Origin: Drosophila pseudoobscura
Taxonomy: Eukaryota > Arthropoda > Insecta > Diptera > Drosophilidae
Assembly: GCF_009870125.1 (NCBI RefSeq)
Contig: NC_046680.1
Location: 22,773,501-22,837,500 of the forward strand
DNA length: 64,000 bases
Direction of reading: 5' to 3'
Numbering within the stretch: position 1 is the first letter of the stretch; each line of letters opens with the position of its first letter. Both the position numbers and the translations under genes were made by a program. Shown one piece after another: positions 1 to 9,540 of this stretch. The notes beneath the pieces are model-generated. The model ran no database searches. It was given only the letters and a program-made list of their open reading frames with translations, and was not told the origin of the DNA.

Positions 1-1786
1 CTTGGCTAATGATTGGCCCTTTCCAGCTGGACGCTATGCCAAGAACGAGGCTAATGACACGCAGACCCAATCGGATGTCTCGCCCAGCGATGAGGGCTGC
101 GCCGACATGACCGTCAGCTGCATCTCCAGCAACTCCATGGAGTGAGTAGTCGCCAAACAATCCCTCCACTCATCTTAGTTAGAGAGCTTCTACTGCATCC
201 ATCTGGCTTTCTTGGTTTATTAGAACATACAAAATTGGCACAACACACCATAAACTAGCATCCACCCATCTTCGATCATCCACCCACCTCCTCACAGAAA
301 CACTCTGTGCATCTCTTTATTGGGAATCACTTACTTCCCAGAGTCTATGAACTATACTTTCCTAGTCCGGGACTTTGTTAGTCACTATCTAGATCTTATG
401 ACACCTATTTAGTGTCTCCTTTCTATTGAAAAACCCGATGAGAGGCTACTTTTTGCTGCTTGTTGTGCGGGGAACAGTCACTACGTAAAATGCACAGAAG
501 CAGAGACACCTCGAAGACATATCCAGGCTTGCATTGGCAGGGCACTCCGCAGTGTGTGGGGCACGACAGCGATTTGAAAAGGCAGGTCTCGGGGCAGACG
601 CCGCCACAGCGTACCATGGTGGCATTGGGGCCACAGAAGCCCGGGAACGGGTTCCATATGTATTTGTCGCGATCCGGGTCCGGGATTGCGTCATGAACCA
701 ACACATCGCTCATTTCCATGACCACAACGAGAGCTGGCAGCAGCAGAAACAGACTCAACCGAATCATTCGGCGTTTCGTGACTAACTGAAACCCAATCTG
801 TCGAAAAGCTGTTGTTCCATATAATCGCCCAACCATCCGATTCATTCCAGCGCAAAACTAACAAAAAAACACAATTTATTTTCTCAATGACTCGAGACTC
901 AAAAACAATCCTCCAATCTTTACATCTGTTTGTTTTCCTTTGGTTTTCTTTTACACAAATTAGAGACAACAAATTTGTAATTCGACGCAGGTAATTTTCC
1001 GTTCTATCCAGAGAACCCAACCCCCTAATCCTCTCCACCCCCCAGTGCGACCTTTGGCTCACATTTGCTCCACCTCTTTCCCGCAGGCTATGCTCGCCGG
1101 ATAGGGCCGATGCTCCGAATGGCTGGGAGGCCCCTGCCCCGGCCACACAACCGGCTCTCCCGCTGCGGCTGTACGTGCCGGAGCTGGAGGAGATTCGCGT
1201 CAGCCCTGTGGTGGCCCGCAAGGGCCTGCTGAATGTCCTGGAACATGGCGGCTCGGGCTGGAAGAAACGCTGGGTGGTAAGTCAATGGTATATGCGTCTA
1301 TATGCGTCTCTTCTAAATGCTTTCCATTACAGACTGTGCGTCGTCCTTATGTGTTTATCTATCGCTCGGAGAAGGACCCCGTTGAGCGGGCTGTCCTCAA
1401 CTTGGCCACGGCCCAAGTGGAGTGCAGCGAGGATCAGGCAGCCATGGTCAAGATACCCAACACATTCAGGTGGGCTATGATCTGTATTTGAGTAGGGAGA
1501 CTTTTGATCTAAACTGAACACTCTTTACAGTGTGGTGACTAAGCATCGGGGTTATCTGCTGCAGACACTCGGCGACAAGGAAGTGCACGACTGGCTCTAT
1601 GCCATCAATCCTCTTCTGGCTGGTCAGATCAAGTAAGCTCCATGTTACCCAATAAAGAACCATTTCTAATGTTATCATCTCTCGAACAGATCCCGCCTGG
1701 CGCGACGCACCTTGGAGCCGGCCAGCCAGACGGCTTCCCAGATCCAGGCTAGCAGTGCCGCGAACGCGAACAGTGCGAACAAATGA
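1..1786 (+). CDS. unc-104: unc-104 (kinesin-3 / KIF1A-type motor), C-terminal exons, partial at 5' end
   Basis: This is the 3' end of the kinesin-3 motor that carries synaptic-vesicle precursors along axonal microtubules. Five exons read through in one frame: 1-141 (frame starts at base 2), 1087-1276, 1333-1469, 1531-1632 and 1690-1786. Each junction has GT/AG ends, and 221 residues lie in the window. The second to fourth exons encode a pleckstrin-homology domain: a first strand with [19 protein letters not shown], then [15 protein letters not shown], and the closing helix with the conserved Trp in [13 protein letters not shown]. Kinesin-3 motors use this C-terminal PH domain to bind phosphoinositides on cargo vesicles. 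The tail is rich in Ala, Ser and Asn. The motor, FHA and coiled-coil regions lie left of the window. The 945-bp intron 142-1086 hosts a minus-strand gene. Identity rests on the PH sequence as I remember the family. Confidence 0.93.
423..767 (-). CDS. TIL-domain secreted protein (small serine-protease-inhibitor type) nested in an unc-104 intron
   Basis: A single-exon gene encodes about 114 residues. The reading frame is open up to an ATG at 845, but I choose the ATG at 765-767. It starts a clear signal peptide ([16 protein letters not shown]), and a TCAGTT initiator lies only 20 bases upstream. After the signal comes a short acidic spacer, then ten cysteines in the trypsin-inhibitor-like pattern, including the C-x-C pair in [10 protein letters not shown] and a closing pair in [11 protein letters not shown] proteins usually inhibit serine proteases in haemolymph, gut or seminal fluid. 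The target here is unknown. TTTATT at 316-321, read on this strand as AATAAA, could be the poly(A) signal. The gene lies wholly inside unc-104 intron 142-1086 on the opposite strand. Confidence 0.8.
   Translation of the reverse strand: MIRLSLFLLLPALVVVMEMSDVLVHDAIPDPDRDKYIWNPFPGFCGPNATMVRCGGVCPETCLFKSLSCPTHCGVPCQCKPGYVFEVSLLLCILRSDCSPHNKQQKVASHRVFQ
784..824 (-). promoter_or_regulatory. Core promoter of the nested TIL gene
   Basis: On the minus strand a TATATGG element (818-824) lies about 37 bases upstream of a TCAGTT initiator (784-789). The ATG follows about 20 bases after the initiator A. This supports the inner start codon at 767. Confidence 0.5.
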
Positions 1787-3939
1787 GATACGATCACGAT
1801 GGAGTCCGTTTTGGTTTACTGAGACGCAGGCTATGGCTGGCTACAGCGCTTGAGCTTGGCCAGCCGATTGATCGGGCGGCGGCGGCAGCAGCTGTCCACC
1901 GATTAAAAGCTGAAAGGATTCCATCGGGATAGCAGGAGATTTATGTAGAGATTGTAGAGCAAAAGCAAAAGCAAAGAGCAAACCAAATGCAAAGCGTACG
2001 TAATTATTAAGTAGAGAAAGCAGCAAACCGACGGATTATTGTATTTTGTAATTAGTTGGCTCCGGCCGAAGGTACTAGAAGGCAGTAGAACGCTCCCATC
2101 CCATCCCGTACGAAGGCTGATAGCCCTACTTCTGGAAACCCTTACACATCCGATTGAGTTTCGTGTTTTCTGGAGATTTTTGTACATAGCTTTAGTTCGT
2201 TTCGATTGTATAAATATTTGTTAATTTATTTCGGTTTTCACGTGATATTATGTTGATCGGTTAGAGTACTACATATATGATTATTTCGATTCAATTATGT
2301 GACTATTGCGCAGTGCTTACAATGCATTTTAATGGAGAAACACACACACATACAGACACACATCTATATATACATATATATAGTAGGTATATATAAAGAT
2401 TTATTGTATAAAACCTATATATTTGCTGTGTATACACAAATTTTCAAGCATATAATTGTATCGCGTATTGTTTAAACTTTAAAGGAAACGAAGCAAAAAG
2501 AAAAGTCAAGGCAATCGAATGCCGCAGATAAATATTATACCAAAAAAATATGTGTGTGTTAGCGAAAGACCGTACAGTATATAGGATATAGGCGTGCATA
2601 AGCGAGGCAAAAGCTCAGCAGAATTGCGAAATCTCGATTAACATAACGACTACTTGTTAGATCTATATATACACAGATATAGAAAGATATATTCATATAT
2701 ATGAAGCTATTTTACACAGGAGTTATGAATCACTTGAATGGCCCTGCTATATATATATATATATCTGTAAAAGTTGCCATATAACATTTTTCAAGTGTTG
2801 ACCGCTTTAAGGCTTTTCCCCAAAAAAAAAAAGACACAATCACACAACCACAAAGCAGTTTTGTCGCTTCTCTATGCTCCCACTCGGAACCACCTGCAAA
2901 GCTTCAAGCAACAAATTATGGAACAAAACCAATTGTAGTTTTGATAAAACATAATTTAAATATAAAATTACGAGTAGTACGCCACGGCCACCTGTACATT
3001 TCCCAGTAAGAAACTCAAACTGAAACTGAAACTTTTTGCTTTTCACACGCTATACAAGAAATGTCACTTGCATTCTGCATTCTGTATTCTGCTTTCGGTT
3101 TAGAGCACGAGCTTAGGTCAGGTTAATGGATGATATTTAATATGGCAGACAATAGGAGCTTCTCTTGTGCCCGGATCACAAGTACGGAAGCTCCCTATGT
3201 TGTCGATGGAAGCGCTTTCCTTTGTGTCCTTCGGACACAGAGCGTTAAGCCTTCGTTAAGCTGGAGATTGGATCAATCAAGTATTCGATTGGGAATTGGA
3301 AATGAAGCCGAGTTTGAACTTGAGTTTGTGTTTATTGTAGCAAAATGTAACATTTGTTAACCTATTGAATTAATTTCGAATTGTAACATATTAGAGAATT
3401 GTAATTACAATAACCATTGTACGAGCATATATACGTTACGATACGATATCTATGTAATATCCAACAATATTTTGGCCCCACAAATTAAAAGGCACACAAT
3501 GCAACACACAAAGGTCCACAAGCGATCTACTGGCTATGCGAGTTGGCGAGCCACAGCTCCACTTATATATGCATATATATAGTACATAAAATACATTTCA
3601 AAATCTATCTAAATATATACCCCTCTATATGTACATCGGATATACATATTTGGAGAAAGACGCGACAGGAGATGAGATGAATGCCGGCCACCTTAACGAA
3701 TGAAAGTTAACAGATCAAAGCGTAACCTAAGCAGAGCAAATGCTAAGGGTATGCTCAGGCAAAGTGTCGGCCAACTTGGAATCGGATCGGATCGGACCGG
3801 ATCGGTAGTTGATGATAGTCAGAAACCGGAAGTAAAACCAGAAAACAAACCTATGCTATGTATGTATAATCAAACCAATCGATATATGCCAGGGCGTATC
3901 ACTATTAAAGAAATATAAAATAAAACGGCTTTAAATAAA
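1787..3939 (+). other. Probable 3' UTR of unc-104
   Basis: This AT-rich stretch follows the stop codon and holds no convincing coding region. A (TA)n run sits at 2748-2764. The first close pair of canonical poly(A) signals I see is AATAAA at 3919-3924 and 3934-3939, so the UTR may run that far. Long 3' UTRs are common in fly neuronal genes. The end point is inferred. Confidence 0.45.
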
Positions 3940-4545
3940 ATCTGTAAATTATCAACTGGTTATCGTACTGCGAGGCCTCTACTATATGCTTGACCTGTAG
4001 GGGATTACAGTTATACAAGCCGAATCGAGTCTGACACACATATTTCTGTATTTATTTACATGGTATGTACTTCCTGATCGACTAGGCCAGTTCACGAGGC
4101 ATTCTATATAGAACGCCATCGTGGTAGACTTTCTACAGTTTCAGAAAGTCTTATGCAACCATGCATAATGCAAGTTGTCAAGGAAACATTGTATTCATCC
4201 AGTTTGCTTATTGGAGGTGCAGGGAATGGGATTTGAGATCTGAGAAAGGCTTACTCTTAGCATTAATCTCGGGTTTAAAGATATCCCGAAGCCAAAAGGA
4301 ATTCCAGTAAGATGTGCATTTCCTGAGCATTGCATAATGTCTTCTATATAATCCAAATCGAATTGTTAAGAATTAACTAAAACAATTGGTTTATATATGG
4401 ACACGCTCTCCTACGCGATTACACTTCTCGAAGCCGAACAAAGCTTATAGATGATTCATCTTCAATCTGTTCGAATGAATTATTTATTTCTGTATTATTG
4501 CAGGGCACTGCCTGTTCGCTTAGACCTGTCCCTGATCTCAATCTC
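3940..4545. other. Intergenic spacer, no gene seen
   Basis: This stretch lies between the unc-104 end and the first Acp53-like promoter. I see no open frame with a signal peptide, no splice-delimited exon and no clear repeat. Confidence 0.5.
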
Positions 4546-4583
4546 TATATATTGTGGGCAATGGTAGAACGCATTGCTCAGTT
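4546..4583 (+). promoter_or_regulatory. TATA + initiator of Acp53-like gene A
   Basis: TATATATT (4546-4553) is followed by a TCAGTT initiator (4578-4583) with the A at 4580. The start codon comes 23 bases later, the same layout as in genes B to D. Confidence 0.6.
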
Positions 4584-4602
4584 AACCAGGACTACCACAA
4601 GA

Positions 4603-5024
4603 ATGAAGTCCATCCAGGCCATTTGCCTCGCCTGCTCAGTGATCGTAAAAAATAAAGGCTAAATATTTCGAATTTCAACTCAAAATATGTGAAATTACAG
4701 CTGCTGGGATCCGTTACTAAAACCGTGTCTGCTGAAGGACTGGATATCGATAAGATGGCCAAGTGCTTTGACTTGTGTGTCGAGGTAGCCTCAGTCGTGG
4801 GTCTGAAGATTGTGCCCACCATCAAATCCCTGGCGAAATGCGCTAAATTTGAGCCCATGAAGACAAAGGATCTGGATCCTACGGCGGTGCTGATGCTGGC
4901 CTATCAGTTCATCCAGAAGATCGTCGGCAACCAGAAGTGCCTGTTGAACACCATCCAGGAAACAAGAGATCTGCTCGCTCCGTTTGCCACAACGTTCTCT
5001 ACATTAAAGTGCCTCACTGACTAG
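4603..5024 (+). CDS. Acp53-like secreted protein A (seminal fluid family), two exons
   Basis: Exon 1 is 4603-4644 (14 codons, MKSIQAICLACSVI) and exon 2 is 4701-5024. The 56-bp intron falls between codons. The product is 121 residues: a signal peptide, then a mature helical, cysteine-poor chain. The family cysteines are present with the shared spacing: C-x16-P-x7-C in the first hairpin and C-x23-C in the second. Copy A has one extra cysteine four residues after the first (KCFDLC). Length, two-exon layout and signal exon fit the D. melanogaster Acp53 male accessory gland proteins as I remember them. Their molecular role is not well known, so the function here is seminal fluid by inference. It is the first of seven tandem copies and the most separated, because a DINE-1-like element lies between it and gene B. 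Confidence 0.72.
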
Positions 5025-5057
5025 GATTGTTTTTTAGGTTTTTGTGCATAGCTTTTT

Positions 5058-5633
5058 TATACCCGATACTCAAAATGAGTATTGGGTTATATTAGATTTG
5101 TGGTGAAAATGGATGTGTGTAACGTCCAGAAGGAATCGTTTCCGACCCCATAAAGTATATATATTCTTGATCAGCATCAACAGCCGAGTCGATTGAGCCC
5201 TGTCTGTCTGTCCGTCCGTCCGTCTGTCCGTCCCTATCAGCGCCTAGTGCTCAAAGACTATAAAAGCTAGAGCCACGACGTTTTATATCCGGACTTCTGT
5301 GGTATGTCACTGCTACAAGTATATTTCAAAACTGCCCCGCCCACTTCCGCCCCCACAAAGGGCGAAAATCTGTGTTATTCCAATATTCCAAATTCGAGAA
5401 AACTAAAAACGCAGAATCATAGATAATGATCATATCTATCAGCTTGCTGAATCTGGATCAGATCAGATAATTTTTATAGCCAAAAGGAACAAATCAATTT
5501 GCAGTGGCTACGCAGCTCCCGACGTCACGCTCAGACGAGAGATTCTGTCTCTCTCGCACGCACTCTTTGTCGTGTCGTTCAATATTAGCGGCGTCTGCCG
5601 GATGAGAGCCATACTGACTAAGTATCGGGTATA
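5058..5633. mobile_element. DINE-1/INE-1-like non-autonomous Helitron (Helentron) copy
   Basis: The 576-bp segment is bounded by a perfect 13-bp inverted repeat: TATACCCGATACT at 5058-5070 and its reverse complement at 5621-5633. Inside is a GTCY microsatellite (about 5200-5233, GTCTGTCTGTCCGTCC-type), preceded by a conserved-looking block containing CCCCATAAAGTATATATATT. DINE-1 elements are known for subterminal inverted repeats plus a GTCY array. I see no open frame for a transposase or helicase, so it is non-autonomous. It lies between Acp53-like genes A and B. An isolated match to its left end occurs at 38830-38854. Confidence 0.75.
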
Positions 5634-5794
5634 AATGTAGAGTTGCGCCGTCCGCAGCAACTCACAACGTTCCCCCTCGTTTTGTCATATGACAGGGACC
5701 CTTGAAGGGTCGTCCATCGTTATATCTATAACGTAAAATCTATAAAAAAGCGTATGAAATGAACAACCGTATGAAATCGATTGGGGTAGTCAGC

Positions 5795-5832
5795 TTTATA
5801 AGTGAAGAAAACAACATTCGCTTTAGAACAGT
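5795..5832 (+). promoter_or_regulatory. TATA + initiator of Acp53-like gene B
   Basis: TTTATAAG (5795-5802) lies about 33 bases upstream of an ACAGTG initiator-like site with the A near 5830. The leader to the start codon would be 22 bases. Another A/T-rich TATA candidate near 5741 is less well spaced. Confidence 0.45.
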
Positions 5833-5851
5833 GCCTTGGGTAATTGCAAGC

Positions 5852-6295
5852 ATGAAGAACATTCTGCTCATTGGCTGTCTGTTGGTGAGAGAAGCCATAC
5901 TATCCACAGATACTCGGATTGATGGATACACTTTGTGTCGGTAGCTTATGGTACCCTTTCTGTGGGGTCAGGAGTACAACCTTGGCGTAATAGACATATG
6001 CTGGAGGATTTTCCTGGAAGCAGCCTCCACCATTGCGAACCGTGGCATGCCCCTCATCAAAGACCTGGTAAAGTGTACCAACTTCACGAACAGCGTTGAT
6101 CTGGAGAGCATGGACGTACCGATGCTCATGATAACGGGATTCAGCTTCCTGCAACACGTGGCCATGGCCACCGACTGCCTGTGGAACATGACCGATGCGG
6201 TGGCCCAGATTCTAGAGCCCCATTGGAGCAGGTATTCCAGCTATCAGTGCAGTTACATTGGTGTTCCGCAAAGCTGCCTGCCCTTAGCGGGCTGA
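5852..6295 (+). CDS. Acp53-like secreted protein B, two exons
   Basis: Exon 1 is 5852-5884 (11 codons) and exon 2 is 5945-6295, with a 60-bp phase-0 intron ending in GGTAG. Joining them gives a very clear signal peptide (MKNILLIGCLLLMVPFLWGQ) and a 127-residue protein, which decides the acceptor choice. The four family cysteines keep the spacing C-x16-P-x7-C, then 33 residues, then C-x23-C. B also has a C-terminal extension with a fifth cysteine (CSYIGVPQSC), shared in form with C and D, so B-D make a subgroup. NFT in the loop after the second cysteine and NMT after the third are possible N-glycosylation sites. Secretion is strongly supported; a seminal-fluid role is inferred. Confidence 0.75.
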
Positions 6296-6341
6296 AGCGG
6301 ACTGTTATGGCAGCATATAAAATGAGTTTTCATGCATGTCT

Positions 6342-6378
6342 TATATACTCCGTAGAGTTAAAAAAAAGTAAGACAGTT
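6342..6378 (+). promoter_or_regulatory. TATA + initiator of Acp53-like gene C
   Basis: TATATA (6342-6347) lies about 33 bases upstream of an ACAGTTC initiator with the A near 6375. The leader to the start codon is 23 bases. The same ACAGTTC string occurs at the gene D start site. Confidence 0.5.
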
Positions 6379-6397
6379 CTTTAAATGAATTTCCAGC

Positions 6398-6832
6398 ATG
6401 CAGTGCTTAAAACCCGCATTAATCCTGAGCTGTTTCTGGGTAATAAATACTTCTATAGTGAGCTGTTTAAGTCCTCGACTCCTTTTGTAGATATTAGCGA
6501 ATACCCAGTCGTACAGCCTCAAGCAGATTGGCGTCTGCTCCCAGATCTTCCTCGAGGCAACTTCAGACCTCACCAGCAAGGCTATGCCCATTGTGAAGAC
6601 TATGTTCGAGTGCATCAGCTTCAAGACTTCGGAAAATTTGGCAGCACTCGATACCAGAACATTCAAGGATGTGGCCTCCAGGTTTCTGGGAGAGCTCGTC
6701 CAGAATCCCTCGTGCCTTCTCGATTTGGCCACCTCGATAAAAAAAATCTTGGGACAGCATTTCGTGCGACTGAAGAACTATAGATGCATGTACCTGGGTG
6801 TGGCGCCGTCCTGTATACCCAAAGATTTATAA
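6398..6832 (+). CDS. Acp53-like secreted protein C, two exons
   Basis: Exon 1 is 6398-6439 (14 codons, MQCLKPALILSCFW) and exon 2 is 6491-6832, with a 51-bp phase-0 intron ending TTTTGTAG. A longer open frame from an ATG at 6385 is a wrong-frame shadow: only the inner ATG gives a hydrophobic signal peptide and joins exon 2 in frame. The product is 127 residues. It keeps C-x16-P-x7-C and C-x23-C, but the proline halfway through the second hairpin is replaced (KKILGQHF where the others have a proline). The tail CMYLGVAPSC carries the extra fifth cysteine of the B-D subgroup. Its closest visible relative is B (both have IFLEA after the first cysteine). Function is inferred from family and context. 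Confidence 0.73.
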
Positions 6833-6920
6833 ACAACAAATGAAAGAGCAGCCTGTATCTCGCAACGAGTTACGTGTACATTGGTGAAACTGTGAAGCAT
6901 ATAAAAAGTACTTAGGTTCA

Positions 6921-6957
6921 TATAAAAGCAGCTCAAACCATGACAATGCCGCACAGT
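6921..6957 (+). promoter_or_regulatory. TATA + initiator of Acp53-like gene D
   Basis: TATAAAAG (6921-6928) lies 34 bases upstream of a CACAGTTC initiator with the A at 6955. The leader to the start codon is 23 bases. Confidence 0.6.
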
Positions 6958-6977
6958 TCTCTCATACTACCCTCGGC

Positions 6978-7437
6978 ATGCAAAGAGTGAAGGTTTCACT
7001 GCTCCTCGGCTGTCTGCTTGTAAGTGTTGTGACTACGGGATTCATACTGTTATATGTATGTGATTTAGCAGAGACGGATCGTCTCTTAGCTGTTTCAGTT
7101 CAGACCAACCGCAGGGCAGAAGATCAACCTGATCAAGGTAGGGAATTGCGTTGAAGCGGGCCTGGAGCTGACGGCTAGCCTCGCCATCCAGATCATGCCC
7201 ATGATGAAAGATCTGCTGCAGTGCGTGGGCTATTTGCCCAAGATCAGCACTGCCAGAGTGAATAGGGTGCAGCTTCTGGTGATCATCTACCAGTTCGTCC
7301 ATAAAATGTTGATGGGCGAGCGTCTTCCCTGCCTGATGAATGCCTACATGACGCTATCGAGCGTCGTGGGTCCTTACTTGGAGAAGATGAACTCCTTGCA
7401 ATGTTCCTATTTGTTTGTGAAGCCACCTCTATGTTGA
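6978..7437 (+). CDS. Acp53-like secreted protein D, two exons
   Basis: Exon 1 is 6978-7019 (14 codons, MQRVKVSLLLGCLL) with a consensus GTAAGT donor. Exon 2 is 7099-7437, after a 79-bp phase-0 intron ending CTGTTTCAG. The product is 126 residues. The first hairpin is C-x16-P-x7-C. The loop between the second and third cysteines is two residues longer than in B, E and G. The second hairpin is C-x23-C with a central proline. The C-terminus CSYLFVKPPLC is the fifth-cysteine extension of the B-D subgroup, ending exactly at the cysteine. AATAAA at 7447-7452 is the likely poly(A) signal, only 10 bases after the stop, so the mRNA would be very compact. Confidence 0.76.
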
Positions 7438-7446
7438 GAAATTCAG

Positions 7447-7452
7447 AATAAA
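7447..7452 (+). terminator. Poly(A) signal of gene D
   Basis: A canonical AATAAA ten bases after the stop codon of gene D. Confidence 0.5.
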
Positions 7453-7559
7453 AAACGTTGCATTTTAAAAGGAAAAAAGCAAATCTAAATCGCCGTAAAC
7501 GTGACTCATTGGAGGCGTGAAATTTATTTTTACAGAAGGCAGCGAGCACTGCAAATTGA

Positions 7560-7587
7560 ATTATCCTGTGGCCTATAAATAGGGCAC
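7560..7587 (+). promoter_or_regulatory. TATA region of gene E, duplicated at gene G
   Basis: This 28-bp block with TATAAATA at 7574-7581 is identical to 9439-9466 upstream of gene G. Similarity continues through the leader (ACGTTGGG.CTGGAGCCGT and AAGACAGAGAAAGCCC) to the start codon. Confidence 0.7.
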
Positions 7588-7659
7588 GATCTGTGGCTGG
7601 CTGCAACGTTGGGTCTGGAGCCGTTTAGCCGAAAGCATCAAGACAGAGAAAGCCCGAAA

Positions 7660-8094
7660 ATGAATCTGCTTAAAGCCGCGCTATTGCTGAGCGCGTTGGT
7701 TGTAAGTAGAGCACGGGAAGTCCATCAGTGGATCTTTCTCTCTAATCTCTGAGCAATCCCCCATCTATATTAGGTCTTGTCTGAGGCCGGGGAGGAGTCA
7801 GGGTCCATAGACTGGGAAAAATGGCTGGAGTGCACCCATATTGGCGCCAGAGCTTCGGCGCAAATACTGCGACGCACCATCCCCGCGATGCGTGTATTAT
7901 ATCAGTGCATCGACTTCGAGCCTCTCCGCGACCCCGAATTTAGTCAACTCAGACTTCTCAAAAACATCTACAAGTTCCTGAAGCTATCTGTTTACGACAA
8001 ACAGAGCTGTCTGCTTGACCCCCTCAAGGGAGTTGTCAACACCCTCGAGCCATACGTTGAGAGGATTGATAGCATGCACTGCTTGGACTCCTAA
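7660..8094 (+). CDS. Acp53-like secreted protein E, two exons
   Basis: Exon 1 is 7660-7701 (14 codons, MNLLKAALLLSALV) with a GTAAGT donor. Exon 2 is 7774-8094, after a 72-bp phase-0 intron. The product is 120 residues with the signal peptide cleaved near SEAGEE. The four cysteines keep exact family spacing: C-x16-P-x7-C, 33 residues, C-x23-C. The protein ends four residues after the fourth cysteine, without the fifth-cysteine tail of B-D. It shares promoter, leader and 3' flank (AATAAA at 8121-8126, then CAGAGCAT) with gene G, so the two probably arose by a recent duplication or exchange flanks. Seminal function is inferred. Confidence 0.76.
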
Positions 8095-8120
8095 ATATTC
8101 AATACGTTTTTCAATATTGA

Positions 8121-8126
8121 AATAAA
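8121..8126 (+). terminator. Poly(A) signal of gene E
   Basis: AATAAA 27 bases after the stop, followed by a CAGAGCAT string also found after the gene G signal. Confidence 0.5.
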
Positions 8127-8578
8127 ATGCAGAGCATTCGAGAGCCTGCCGTCTGTTCTAATTGAAGCATGCCAAAACTGACAACATGTTTCTGATTTAA
8201 TTTAGGGATATGGCAGACCAACAACATGCGGATCCTAGAAATCATATATATTATGATTCGAATATCTGTCGTTTTTATAAGAAAATCCTTGGTTCCTAAA
8301 CGTAAAACATTTGAACATTACTATCATTATCATTGCCTTTATACTTACATTAACATAAATACATATGTACATCAATATTCGGAGAGATTTGACAGTCCTG
8401 TTACCTCTGGGGAGATCAAAAGTAGAACCCATCGTTTATCCCTTGATAAGGGTATTATATAATTATTATGAATGGGTTTCAATGTCATATGGGAGGCTTT
8501 TAACGCATTAAGCATTAAGGTGCGAAGAGATCCTTTAGCCATGGCCAGAAGCATGACGAATACAGTTTTCTCAAGCTC
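8127..8578. other. Spacer between genes E and F
   Basis: An AT-rich spacer. I see no signal-peptide exon or family cysteine pattern on either strand. Confidence 0.5.
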
Positions 8579-8586
8579 TATAAATA
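8579..8586 (+). promoter_or_regulatory. TATA box of gene F
   Basis: TATAAATA lies 45 bases before the end of the leader. A weak initiator (ATCAGAC, A near 8603) follows. Flanking bases differ from the E and G promoters. Confidence 0.5.
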
Positions 8587-8630
8587 GAACAGATGATTGA
8601 TCAGACACTTCATAGCTGGGTCCGATCACA

Positions 8631-9094
8631 ATGAACGTGCTTAGGTCGATTTTACTGCTGAGTTTCTTGGCTGTGAGTATCTTCAGCTAGATTTCCTTAT
8701 AGTAATCTTAACCAGTAAAGACTGTCACGACCCACAGATTTGCCTGGCCCCGAAGCAAACCGATGCACAGGCCATAATTAACCCCCAATGGAGCAAGCTA
8801 AGCAAGTGCGCCCAAGTGGGCGTCGAGGCGGTGGCCAAGGTCGTCACCAACGTCATTCCAGCGGTCTACGAGATGCAGATATGCTCCTTCTATACGGCGC
8901 TTCCACCGAAGGATGGCAAGCCAAAATCATCGATATGGTACCTAAAGAACATTTATCGGTTCTTTAAGAAGCTGGTCGTAAATAATCCAAAGTGCCTCAA
9001 GCTCTTGGTGACCCAGGCAACGGAACTGATCAAACCATATTCCGAACAAATCGAGGAATTGGAATGCCTTCAGGAGAAAGACTACATCTTGTAG
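8631..9094 (+). CDS. Acp53-like secreted protein F, two exons
   Basis: Exon 1 is 8631-8672 (14 codons, MNVLRSILLLSFLA) with a GTGAGT donor. Exon 2 is 8738-9094, after a 65-bp phase-0 intron ending CCCACAG. The product is 132 residues, the longest of the seven, with a longer segment before the first cysteine and a longer loop between the second and third. It keeps C-x16-P-x7-C and C-x23-C, and the C-terminal extension is short with no fifth cysteine. The mature chain is lysine-rich (FFKKLVV, PKCLKLL). Secretion is well supported; the biochemical role is unknown. Confidence 0.75.
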
Positions 9095-9438
9095 AAAGGA
9101 TATACACACGTGGACATATATGTATATGTATAAATATATCCCAAATTGCAATATATCGAAAGCATTTGCATGCAAAAATATCAATCAGATCTCAAAGATT
9201 TTCTAATAGTACGAATAACCACTCTTGTTTCCTAAGCAAGCTAATTGATTAAATTTTTCAACCGAAGCGTTTCAAGAGAGCCGCAAAAAACTCAATAAGA
9301 AAAGGTTTTAGATTCAAGGTCGGACAAAATTCGCTATGCTCGCGTAGAATTCATTACGGATAATGGCTAAGCCTGCAGATTTGCGATCCCAGAGCCTGAA
9401 ATTGATCATTTGTGATGGCCGCGAGCATGGCTGATGGG

Positions 9439-9466
9439 ATTATCCTGTGGCCTATAAATAGGGCAC
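9439..9466 (+). promoter_or_regulatory. TATA region of gene G, copy of the gene E promoter
   Basis: It contains TATAAATA at 9453-9460 inside a 28-bp block identical to 7560-7587. Confidence 0.7.
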
Positions 9467-9540
9467 ATTCTTCTGATGGCTCAAACGTTGGGACTGGAGC
9501 CGTCAAGCCTCACACACCTACGAAGACAGAGAAAGCCCAA

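Noticed and set aside
5629-5635. TATAAAT next to the DINE-1 right end as a gene B promoter
   Set aside because: It is over 200 bases from the gene B start. The TATA at 5795-5802 has the family spacing.
6385-6783. 133-codon open frame over gene C
   Set aside because: Wrong-frame shadow. The ATG at 6398 with splicing gives the signal peptide and all family cysteines.
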